From Dinoroseobacter sp049801095 (GTDB lineage: Bacteria; Pseudomonadota; Alphaproteobacteria; Rhodobacterales; Rhodobacteraceae): 64,000 nt of DNA. Shown one piece after another: positions 56,795 to 64,000 of this stretch (position 1 is the first letter of the stretch; the number at the start of each line of letters is the position of its first letter). Under the pieces are notes generated by a model. That model searched no databases. It was not told the DNA's origin and saw only the letters and a program-made list of their open reading frames with translations. The position numbers were made by a program, and so were the translations under genes. Location: positions 1-64,000 of the forward strand of contig NZ_JBNAGH010000011.1 in the NCBI RefSeq assembly GCF_049801095.1. Reading direction: 5' to 3'.

Positions 56795-57023
56795 GACAGG
56801 TCCTCCTCAAGCTCCGAACACACACGGCTCAACTGGCGGGCGCCAGCATGGACCGCTTTGGGACGGTGACCGGGCGAAGGGTCACCTGAGGGCCGTGTGG
56901 CGCCCCGGGTTGGCGGGGAATCACGGCGCGTTCGTAACTGCTCACCCCACGGTCCGATGCCAAGGGCACCGGGGGATGAAGCTTCGGTAACAGATTTGAG
57001 TCCGTCCCGGCGGCCTGCGTCGT

Positions 57024-58121
57024 TCAGGTGTTGAAGAGGAAGTGCAGGACGTCGCCATCCTTGACGACATAGCCCTTGCCCTCAGCGCGCATCTTGCCCG
57101 CCTCCTTGGCGGGCTGCTCGCCCCCCAGTTCGACAAAATCGTCATAGGCGATGGTCTCGGCGCGGATGAAGCCGCGCTCGAAGTCGCCGTGGATCACACC
57201 CGCCGCCTGAGGCGCGTGGGTGCCCTCGGGGATCGTCCAGGCGCGGGCCTCTTTGGGGCCTACGGTGAAATAGGTCTCGAGATGCAAGAGCGCATAGCCC
57301 GCCTTGATCAACCGGTCGAGGCCAGCTTCCTCGAGCCCCATCTCGGAGAGGAACATCTCGGCTTCATCTGCTTCTAGCTGGCTGATCTCTTCCTCGATCT
57401 GGGCGGAGATCACCACATGGGCCGCGCCTTGCTCGGCGGCCATGGCGGCGACCGCGTCGGAATGGGCGTTGCCGGAGCCTGCATTGGCCTCATCCACGTT
57501 GCAGACATAGAGGATCGGCTTGGTGGTCAGGAGTTGCAGCATCCGCCAGGCTTTGGCGTCCTCCGCATCCACCTCCACCACGCGCGCGGGCTTGCCATCC
57601 TCGAGCGCTTCCATGGCGGCCTTCATCAGACGCTCCTGCTGGACCGCTTCCTTGTCGCCGCCGCGCACCTTGCGGACGATGTTCTGCAGGCGCTTCTCGA
57701 TGCTTTCCATATCGGCGAGCATCAGCTCGGTCTCGATGGTGGCCGCATCGGCGATCGGGTCCACACGACCCTCCACATGGGTGACGTCGCCATCCTCGAA
57801 GCAGCGCAGCACATGGGCGATGGCGTCGACCTCACGGATATTGGCGAGGAACTGGTTGCCAAGGCCCTCGCCCTTGGAGGCGCCCTTCACTAGCCCGGCG
57901 ATGTCCACAAAGGTCATACGGGTGGGAATCACCTGCTTGGACTTGGCGATCTCGGCCAGCGCATCCAGGCGCGTATCCGGCACGGCCACCTCGCCCACAT
58001 TCGGCTCGATCGTGCAGAAGGGGAAGTTCGCGGCCTGCGCGGCAGCCGTTTTGGTCAGCGCGTTGAACAGGGTGGACTTGCCCACATTCGGCAGCCCGAC
58101 AATTCCCATCTTGAAGCCCAT
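57024..58121 (-). CDS. ychF: Redox-regulated ATPase YchF (OLA1-type)
   Basis: A 365-residue protein of the Obg-related YchF family. G1 is KMGIVGLPNVGKSTLFNAL; G3 is FVDIAGLVKGASKGEGLGNQ; the NxxE variant CNVDEAN in place of NKxD explains its preference for ATP. A helical insert and a C-terminal TGS-like domain (EARAWTIPEGTHAPQAAGVI, GYVVKDGDVLHFLFNT) complete it. It binds ribosomes and affects stress responses. ATG 58121 is chosen over the long upstream reading since YchF proteins start MGFKMGIVG. Confidence 0.97.
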   Translation of the reverse strand: MGFKMGIVGLPNVGKSTLFNALTKTAAAQAANFPFCTIEPNVGEVAVPDTRLDALAEIAKSKQVIPTRMTFVDIAGLVKGASKGEGLGNQFLANIREVDAIAHVLRCFEDGDVTHVEGRVDPIADAATIETELMLADMESIEKRLQNIVRKVRGGDKEAVQQERLMKAAMEALEDGKPARVVEVDAEDAKAWRMLQLLTTKPILYVCNVDEANAGSGNAHSDAVAAMAAEQGAAHVVISAQIEEEISQLEADEAEMFLSEMGLEEAGLDRLIKAGYALLHLETYFTVGPKEARAWTIPEGTHAPQAAGVIHGDFERGFIRAETIAYDDFVELGGEQPAKEAGKMRAEGKGYVVKDGDVLHFLFNT

Positions 58122-58272
58122 GGCGTGCGTCCTCTGCCAGATCTGGTGTCGCGGCTTCTTAGGCGGAAGGCCCCGGCGCTGCAAGCGCGCGGGCCGGGTG
58201 ATGCGCCACGGCCCATTGATTTCCGCCCCGGTTTTCGCCAAACCCCCTTGGACAGGTTCAAGCGAGGACAGG

Positions 58273-59064
58273 ATGACCCGGATCGACGACACATTTGCGC
58301 GCCTCAAGGCCGACGGCAAGAAGGCCTTCGTCGCCTATGTCATGGGCGGAGATCCGGATTACGAGACCTCGCTGGAGATCGTGCGCGGCTTGCCCGGCGC
58401 CGGGGTGGATATCATCGAGCTTGGGCTGCCTTTTACGGATCCCATGGCCGATGGTCCGACCATTCAGTTGGCCGGGCAGCGCGCCTTGGAGGCCGGGCAA
58501 ACCCTCGACAAGACGCTCGATCTGGCGCGGGGGCTGCGCGAGACCGACACGACGACTCCGATCGTGATGATGGGCTATTACAACCCGATCTATTCCCGCG
58601 GGGTCGAGACCTTTCTGGCGCAGGCCAAGGAGGCCGGGGTCGATGGCTTGATCATCGTGGACTTGCCGCCGGAGGAAGACAGTGAGCTCTGCCTGCCGGC
58701 GCAGGCGGCCGGGCTGAACTTCATTCGTCTCGCCACACCCACGACGGACGATAATCGCCTTCCCACGGTGCTGCAGAACACGTCGGGCTTTGTCTATTAC
58801 GTCTCGATCACCGGGATCACGGGTGCCGCGCAGGCTCAGGCCGCGGATGTTGCGCCAGAAGTGGCGCGGATCAAGGCGGCGACGGATCTGCCGGTGATTG
58901 TCGGCTTCGGGGTTCGGACGCCCGAGCATGCGGAAAGCATTGCGGGCACTGCCGATGGGACCGTGGTCGGCTCTGCCATCGTCAAGATGGTCGAGGAGGG
59001 CAAACCGGTGCCGGAGATCCTGTCCTTCGTCTCCGACCTCGCCGCAGGCGCCCATCGCGCCTGA
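58273..59064 (+). CDS. trpA: Tryptophan synthase alpha chain
   Basis: A 263-residue TIM barrel that cleaves indole-3-glycerol phosphate to indole for TrpB. The catalytic acids are visible: VDIIELGLPFTDPMADGPTI (Glu and Asp) with MMGYYNPIYSRGVETFLAQA, VDGLIIVDLPPEEDSEL and IVGFGVRTPEHAESIAGTAD. Length is standard. AGGACAGG precedes ATG 58273. No trpB is adjacent, so trpA stands apart from the other trp genes here, as in several Rhodobacteraceae. It is divergent from ychF. Confidence 0.97.
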   Translation: MTRIDDTFARLKADGKKAFVAYVMGGDPDYETSLEIVRGLPGAGVDIIELGLPFTDPMADGPTIQLAGQRALEAGQTLDKTLDLARGLRETDTTTPIVMMGYYNPIYSRGVETFLAQAKEAGVDGLIIVDLPPEEDSELCLPAQAAGLNFIRLATPTTDDNRLPTVLQNTSGFVYYVSITGITGAAQAQAADVAPEVARIKAATDLPVIVGFGVRTPEHAESIAGTADGTVVGSAIVKMVEEGKPVPEILSFVSDLAAGAHRA

Positions 59065-59349
59065 GTCGCGCGCAACCGCACATCTTCATGGACCCGTAGC
59101 CCCGGCGCCCGCGCCAGGGAGCGCTGCATGGTGGCATAACCGCGCATTTCCCCGGCTGCGGCCGAAGAATCCGCGCGTGGGCAGGGGTTTCGGGATAGGT
59201 TCGGGAGGCAGGGCGAAATGTCGCCTTTGCCTCACCTTGCGAGTCGCGCGCATTTAGTATACCGCCGCATACAGTCCGTCTTTTCCCGGTTCCGGACCAG
59301 TGCAGGAGCCGGTGTTCAAGCTCTAGCCAACACTTATGTGGGGATCCCA

Positions 59350-62142
59350 ATGAGCCTCTATTCCGAATACCTGAATGAGATCGAAACGCGCAAAGAGCAG
59401 GGTTTGAACCCCAAGCCGATTGATGATGGTGCGCTGACCAGCGAGATCATCGCGCAGATCAAAGATACGGGGAACGCCCATCGCGCTGACTCCCTGCAGT
59501 TCTTCATCTATAACACGCTGCCCGGCACCACCTCTGCGGCACGCGCTAAAGCCGACTTCCTCAAGGAGATCATTCTGGGCGAGGTCGAAGTGGCCGAGAT
59601 TGCGCCCGCCTTCGCCTTTGAGCAGCTGTCCCATATGAAGGGTGGCCCCTCGGTCGAAGTGTTGCTGGATCTGGCCCTAGGCGCGGATGCCGGGATCGCG
59701 GCAGAGGCCGCCGAAGTGCTGAAGACACAGGTTTTCCTCTATGACGCGGACACCGCGCGCCTGAAAGAGGCGCTGGATGCGGGCAACGCCGTGGCCAAGG
59801 ACATCCTTGAGAGCTACTCGGATGCGGAGTTCTTCACCAAGCTCCCCGAGATCGACGAGGAAATCGAAGTCGTCACCTATATCGCCGCCGAAGGGGATAT
59901 TTCGACCGATCTTCTCTCGCCCGGCAACCAGGCGCATTCCCGCGCCGACCGCGAGCTGCACGGCAAGTGCATGATCTCGGAAGCCGCGCAAAAGGAAATC
60001 GAGGCCCTCAAGATCAAGCACCCCGAAGCGCGGGTCATGCTGATCGCCGAGAAAGGCACCATGGGTGTGGGCTCCTCGCGGATGTCCGGCGTGAACAACG
60101 TGGCGCTCTGGACCGGCAAACAAGCCAGCCCCTACATTCCCTTCGTGAACTACGCGCCGATCGTGGCGGGCACGAATGGCATCTCGCCGATCTTCCTGAC
60201 GACCGTCGGCGTGACCGGTGGCATTGGGGTCGACCTGAAGAACTGGGTCAAGAAAGTCGATGAGAACGGCGACGTTATCCTGAACAATGACGGCAACCCG
60301 ATCCTCGAGCAGAAATACTCGGTCGAGACCGGCACGGTGCTCAAGATCAACACCAAGTCGCAGAAGCTCTACGCGGCTGACAGTGGCGAGGAGCTGGTCG
60401 ACATGTCCGACAGCTTCACCCCCCAGAAGCAGGAGTTCATGAAGGCGGGCGGGTCCTATGCCATCGTCTTCGGCAAGAAGTTGCAGACATTTGCCTGCGA
60501 AGCGCTGGGCATCCCGCTGAAGTCCGCCTTCGCGCCGTCCAAAGAGATCTCCCATGAGGGGCAGGGCCTCACGGCGGTTGAGAAGATCTTCAACGCCAAT
60601 GCGCTTGGCGTGGCCTCGGACGCGCCGCTGCATGCGGGCTCGGATGTCCGGGTGAAGGTGAACATCGTCGGCTCCCAGGACACCACGGGCCTGATGACCA
60701 TGCAGGAGCTGGAGGCCATGGCGGCCACCGTCGTCTCGCCGATCGTCGATGGCGCCTATCAGTCGGGCTGTCACACGGCCTCGGTCTGGGACCTCAAGGC
60801 GCAAGCCAACACCCCGCGTCTGATGAAGTTCATGAATGATTTCGGGCTGGTCACGGGCCGCGACCCGAAGGGCGTCTATCACTCCATGACGGACGTGATC
60901 CACAAGGTGCTCAACGACATCACCGTGAGCGACTGGGACATCATCATCGGCGGCGACAGCCACACCCGCATGTCCAAGGGCGTGGCCTTTGGCGCGGACT
61001 CGGGCACGGTTGCCCTGGCGCTCGCCACGGGCGAAGCCTCCATGCCGATCCCGGAATCGGTGAAGGTGACCTTCAAGGGCACGATGGCCGATCACATGGA
61101 CTTCCGCGATGTGGTCCACGCCACCCAGGCCCAGATGCTCGAACAGCATGGCGACAACGTCTTCCAGGGTCGCGTGATCGAGGTGCATATCGGCACGCTT
61201 CTGGCAGACCAGGCCTTCACCTTCACGGACTGGACCGCCGAGATGAAAGCCAAGGCGTCGGTCTGTATCTCCAATGACGAGACGCTGATCGGCTCGCTGG
61301 AGCTCGCGAAATCCCGGATCCAGATCATGATGGACAAGGGCATGGAGCATGACAACGGCACGCTCGCGCGCCTGATCGCCAAGGCCGATGAGCGGATCGC
61401 CGAGATCAAGTCGGGCACCAAGCCCGCGCTGGTTCCTGATGCATCCGCCAAGTATTTCGCCGAGGTGGTCGTCGACCTGGATGCGATCAACGAGCCGATG
61501 ATCGCGGATCCGGATGTGAACAATATCGACGTCTCCAAGCGCTACACCCACGACACGATCCGTCCGATCTCCTACTACAACGCGGAGAAGAAGGTGGATC
61601 TGGGCTTCGTCGGCTCCTGCATGGTGCATAAGGGCGACATCAAGATCGTGGCCCAGATGCTGCGCAATCTCGAGGCCGCCGAGGGCAGCGTCGAGTTCAA
61701 GGCCCCCCTCGTGGTGACCGCGCCGACCTACAACATCATCGATGAGTTGAAGGAAGAGGGCGACTGGGACGTGCTGCAGAAATACTCGGGTTTCGAGTTC
61801 GACGATGCCGCGCCCAAGCAGACCGCGCGCACGGAGTATGAGAACATCCTCTATCTCGAGCGTCCGGGCTGTAACCTCTGCATGGGCAACCAGGAGAAGG
61901 CCGCGAAGGGCGACACGGTGCTGGCCACCTCGACCCGCCTGTTCCAGGGCCGCGTTGTGGCCGATAGCGAGACCAAGAAGGGCGAGAGCCTGCTGGGCTC
62001 GACCCCGGTCGTGGTGCTCTCGGCCATTCTGGGCCGCACGCCCACGGTGGAAGAGTACAAGACCGCCGTCGAAGGGATCGACCTTACCAAGTTCGCCCCG
62101 CCGAAAAAGGCGCCGATCGACTCCCTGTCGGTCCATTACTGA
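59350..62142 (+). CDS. acnB: Aconitate hydratase B
   Basis: A 930-residue TCA-cycle enzyme converting citrate to isocitrate, and 2-methylisocitrate in the methylcitrate cycle. The B type is shown by the N-terminal HEAT-like domain (YLNEIETRKEQGLNPKPI, EQLSHMKGGPSVEVLLDLAL), a swivel domain (ARVMLIAEKGTMGVGSSRMS), and the catalytic domains with iron-sulfur cysteines in VGSCMVHKGD and RPGCNLCMGNQ. WDIIIGGDSHTRMSKGVAFG is also typical. ATG 59350 gives the family N-terminus. A strong terminator follows. Confidence 0.97.
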   Translation: MSLYSEYLNEIETRKEQGLNPKPIDDGALTSEIIAQIKDTGNAHRADSLQFFIYNTLPGTTSAARAKADFLKEIILGEVEVAEIAPAFAFEQLSHMKGGPSVEVLLDLALGADAGIAAEAAEVLKTQVFLYDADTARLKEALDAGNAVAKDILESYSDAEFFTKLPEIDEEIEVVTYIAAEGDISTDLLSPGNQAHSRADRELHGKCMISEAAQKEIEALKIKHPEARVMLIAEKGTMGVGSSRMSGVNNVALWTGKQASPYIPFVNYAPIVAGTNGISPIFLTTVGVTGGIGVDLKNWVKKVDENGDVILNNDGNPILEQKYSVETGTVLKINTKSQKLYAADSGEELVDMSDSFTPQKQEFMKAGGSYAIVFGKKLQTFACEALGIPLKSAFAPSKEISHEGQGLTAVEKIFNANALGVASDAPLHAGSDVRVKVNIVGSQDTTGLMTMQELEAMAATVVSPIVDGAYQSGCHTASVWDLKAQANTPRLMKFMNDFGLVTGRDPKGVYHSMTDVIHKVLNDITVSDWDIIIGGDSHTRMSKGVAFGADSGTVALALATGEASMPIPESVKVTFKGTMADHMDFRDVVHATQAQMLEQHGDNVFQGRVIEVHIGTLLADQAFTFTDWTAEMKAKASVCISNDETLIGSLELAKSRIQIMMDKGMEHDNGTLARLIAKADERIAEIKSGTKPALVPDASAKYFAEVVVDLDAINEPMIADPDVNNIDVSKRYTHDTIRPISYYNAEKKVDLGFVGSCMVHKGDIKIVAQMLRNLEAAEGSVEFKAPLVVTAPTYNIIDELKEEGDWDVLQKYSGFEFDDAAPKQTARTEYENILYLERPGCNLCMGNQEKAAKGDTVLATSTRLFQGRVVADSETKKGESLLGSTPVVVLSAILGRTPTVEEYKTAVEGIDLTKFAPPKKAPIDSLSVHY

Positions 62143-62190
62143 GGACTTGCGCTGATCCGGGTGCCACTGCGCCAGGATCCGCCTCGCTTT

Positions 62191-62218
62191 GCCCGCGCCG
62201 TTTCGGCGCGGGCTTTTT
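62191..62218 (+). terminator. Rho-independent terminator after acnB
   Basis: GCCCGCGCCG and CGGCGCGGGC form a perfect 10-bp stem around TTT, followed by TTTTT. Confidence 0.92.
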
Positions 62219-62287
62219 CGTGGTACACTCCCTTTGGGCGCTCTATTTGCCCGGTGCTTTTTTTGAAGAGTTATTTGGAGAACCATC

Positions 62288-63580
62288 ATGAGAGTTTTGT
62301 CTCTTGGCGTGGGCTGTTTCCTGGCCTGCGCATTGCCGTCCCTCGCCTGCGATCTGCCTGAAACCCGACCCAGTCACCTGTCATTTGAGCCTGCAGCGGG
62401 GTTCGATACCGAGAAATTCGCGAAGCGTGTGCGCCGCGAATTGGGCGATGGCTTCATGGGCTACGCCGTCTCTCTCCGCGATGTGGGCGGCGATCTGATC
62501 GCGCAGATCAACGCCGGCTATGCCCGCACCCCCTGCGAGCCCGGCGGCGCGCAGCGGTTCAACGGCAAGACCCAAAGCCCGATCGGCTCGGTCAGCAAAG
62601 CCTTCACCGCGGCCCTGGCCATTCACCAGGCGGAACTGCTGCCAGGGCTCTCGCTGGAGGATCCCTTCGTCGACTATCTGCCTGAGAAATGGCGGGCCCA
62701 GGTTCACCCGACCTTGGCCCGGGTGACCTTGCGCGAAATGCTCCAGCATCGGGCCGGGTTCGCCCATTCCGGCAAGACGCTGTTCGGCCATGACTATGGC
62801 TATCTCGACCGGCTTCGGCTCGGCGAGGAAAGCTACCTCGTGCGCGCGGCAAACCTCGCCAAGGGCGAGAGCGACTGCGTCCCCGCCCCGAGCTTTGTCA
62901 TCGAAACGCTCCCCCCTGCGGTAACGGGGGCATCCGAAACCCAGAGGATCGACTGGTCCTTCAGACGTTGCTACGCCAATGCAAGCCTCGCGCTCTGGAA
63001 CTACTCCACCGCGTCCCTGCATCCCGCCACCTGGGCCCGGATCGAGGACACGCTGAACACGGAGATCCCCTATGGGATTGCGGTGCGGCGGACAGCGCAA
63101 CTGCAATACCGCAAGATGGCCCGGGAGAAGATCTTTGAGCCTGCCGGGGTGATTGCGGGGTGCAACCGGCCGCATCAGACCGAGAATTACGCCCATGTGT
63201 ATGATGACCGCGCGGACGAGCGCGGGCGCGATCCGACCGGCGAGGAACAGAAATGCGCCGTGGGCGGGTGGCTGATCTCGACCCAGGGGCTGACCTCCGC
63301 CCTGCACCGCATTGTCCACACCCGTGACGTTGTGGACGACAACTACAGCGCCATGTTTCTCAAGAGCAGCGCTCGTCTCGTGTTCTCGAATGCCGAGACG
63401 ATGTCCGACGGTGTCGCCGTGCGCCATGGGGGCAGCCGCTGGGGCGGCAAGGCCAAGGCGGTGATATTTGCCTTGCCGAACGGGATGGTGGCTGCGGGGA
63501 TCGTGAACTCCTCGAAGACCGGCGATGGCGTGGGGGTGGAGGCCGCGATCCGGGCGGCCTACGAAGCTGCGCTGCCCTGA
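62288..63580 (+). CDS. Secreted serine hydrolase of the class C beta-lactamase type
   Basis: A 430-residue exported protein with a signal peptide (RVLSLGVGCFLACALPSLAC). The catalytic Ser-x-x-Lys is Ser101-Val-Ser-Lys104 (GSVSKAFTAALAIHQ); a Tyr-Ala-Asn motif is in RRCYANASLALW; a His-Gly-Gly is in AVRHGGSRWGGKAK. These are the three motifs of the class C/DD-peptidase fold. Loop cysteines suggest disulfides. Most such proteins are esterases or D-amino-acid peptidases of unknown substrate; true beta-lactamase activity is not implied. ATG 62288 is preceded by TTTGGAGA. Confidence 0.87.
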   Translation: MRVLSLGVGCFLACALPSLACDLPETRPSHLSFEPAAGFDTEKFAKRVRRELGDGFMGYAVSLRDVGGDLIAQINAGYARTPCEPGGAQRFNGKTQSPIGSVSKAFTAALAIHQAELLPGLSLEDPFVDYLPEKWRAQVHPTLARVTLREMLQHRAGFAHSGKTLFGHDYGYLDRLRLGEESYLVRAANLAKGESDCVPAPSFVIETLPPAVTGASETQRIDWSFRRCYANASLALWNYSTASLHPATWARIEDTLNTEIPYGIAVRRTAQLQYRKMAREKIFEPAGVIAGCNRPHQTENYAHVYDDRADERGRDPTGEEQKCAVGGWLISTQGLTSALHRIVHTRDVVDDNYSAMFLKSSARLVFSNAETMSDGVAVRHGGSRWGGKAKAVIFALPNGMVAAGIVNSSKTGDGVGVEAAIRAAYEAALP

Positions 63581-63595
63581 TGGGGCTTGTGCGCT

Positions 63596-64000
63596 TCAGG
63601 CTGTTGAGGCGGTCTGTTCCGCTGCAGGCGCCTCCTGATCCTTGCACGCTCGTTCGTCGAAATGCGCCGCGAGCCGCTTGGTTCCGCGAGGTGGGGCGGT
63701 CATGTCCTGCCCCAAGGCGCTGAGGAAGAACAGTGCCGGTCCGTGGATATGGGCCGGTGTCACCCAAGGCAGCAGCTTGATCGCTGCGCCCCGGATCCAG
63801 TCTGGCAGGTGCGTGATCCGGGCCGGGCGCCCTAGGGCGGCGAAGGCCGCTTCGGCCAGCTCTGTCTGGGTGAAGATATCGGGTCCACCGACCGGGACAA
63901 ACTCCCGGTTCTCGGCAATGGCCGCTGCGATCTCACTGGCGAGATCTGCGCCGTCAATCGGGTTCAGGCGCAAGGTCCCATTGCCAAAGAGCCAGACCCG
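63596..64000 (-). CDS. NAD(P)-binding (NmrA/SDR-like) protein, partial
   Basis: The C-terminal 134 codons of a gene that starts beyond the right edge. The readable part (RLNPIDGADLASEIAAAIAE, NREFVPVGGPDIFTQTELAE, AAFAALGRPARITHLPDWI) matches the end of atypical SDR/NmrA-like proteins, in which GPDIFTxxELA is the usual late strand-helix. The coenzyme motif is not in the window. Convergent with the serine hydrolase gene, 15 bases apart. Confidence 0.78.
   Translation of the reverse strand, partial: RVWLFGNGTLRLNPIDGADLASEIAAAIAENREFVPVGGPDIFTQTELAEAAFAALGRPARITHLPDWIRGAAIKLLPWVTPAHIHGPALFFLSALGQDMTAPPRGTKRLAAHFDERACKDQEAPAAEQTASTA

Noticed and set aside
59677..62289. An 870-codon open frame antisense to acnB
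   Set aside because: It mirrors the codon bias of acnB on the other strand, has a histidine/glycine/arginine-rich composition and no domain. It is a shadow of a high-GC gene.
1..64000. CRISPR arrays
   Set aside because: No regularly spaced direct repeats were seen anywhere, and no cas genes are present.

Overview
The window looks like chromosomal DNA of a marine alphaproteobacterium of the Rhodobacteraceae (Roseobacter group). The evidence is the PhyR/NepR/EcfG general stress module, HWE/HisKA_2 kinases, a bacteriophytochrome with its heme oxygenase, AcnB, high GC and the overall gene repertoire. The species cannot be named from sequence alone.

Layout. (1) 1-2.5 kb is decayed mobile DNA: a partial IS3-family element abuts remnants of a tctC-tctB-tctA tricarboxylate transporter operon, followed by a tyrosine-recombinase remnant. 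(2) 2.5-8.3 kb holds a glycosyltransferase-like gene, a Crp/Fnr regulator, a heme oxygenase and a hybrid bacteriophytochrome kinase. (3) 8.3-37 kb is a general-stress-response island built around nepR-ecfG-kinase-phospholipase D and the divergent phyR. Twenty exact matches to the EcfG promoter (GGAAC-N16/17-CGTT) plus three near matches lie in front of genes here, against about one exact match expected by chance in the whole window. The putative regulon includes Dps, CsbD-like and DUF883/DUF1328/DUF3618 small proteins, TrkAH potassium uptake, an FNT channel, two MscS channels, an amidoligase/glutamine-amidotransferase pair, a BrkB-type membrane protein, a STAS protein and glutamate dehydrogenase plus an acetolactate-synthase-like enzyme. 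Several small genes (Pmp3-like, DUF1328, a 45-codon ORF) are shorter than usual ORF cut-offs.

(4) 37-41 kb carries a LysR gene, a small lipoprotein, a broken BON-domain channel gene, a PRC-barrel protein and a decayed IS5-type transposase. (5) 41-47.4 kb is a catabolic-looking cluster: TRAP substrate receptor, FAD ferredoxin reductase, PanB-like protein, LysR regulator, desaturase-type di-iron hydroxylase, Rieske ferredoxin and SDR. Together these could hydroxylate and oxidise an imported small molecule. (6) 48-50 kb has RsgA and a VOC-family protein.

(7) 50.2-56.4 kb is an accessory island: a three-gene operon of unknown function with a PD-(D/E)xK-like nuclease (defence candidate), a recombinase gene broken by one stop codon, a coiled-coil-like hypothetical gene, and a compact mercury-uptake cluster (merR, merT, merF, GDCCVxC protein) without merA. 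It ends at a tRNA-Ser(GCU) gene. (8) 56.5-64 kb is core genome: ychF, trpA, acnB, a serine hydrolase and a partial NAD(P)-binding protein.

The central theme is stress physiology. PhyR would sequester NepR, freeing EcfG to transcribe most of the 8-37 kb genes; the local HisKA_2 kinase and possibly the phytochrome kinase are candidate inputs.
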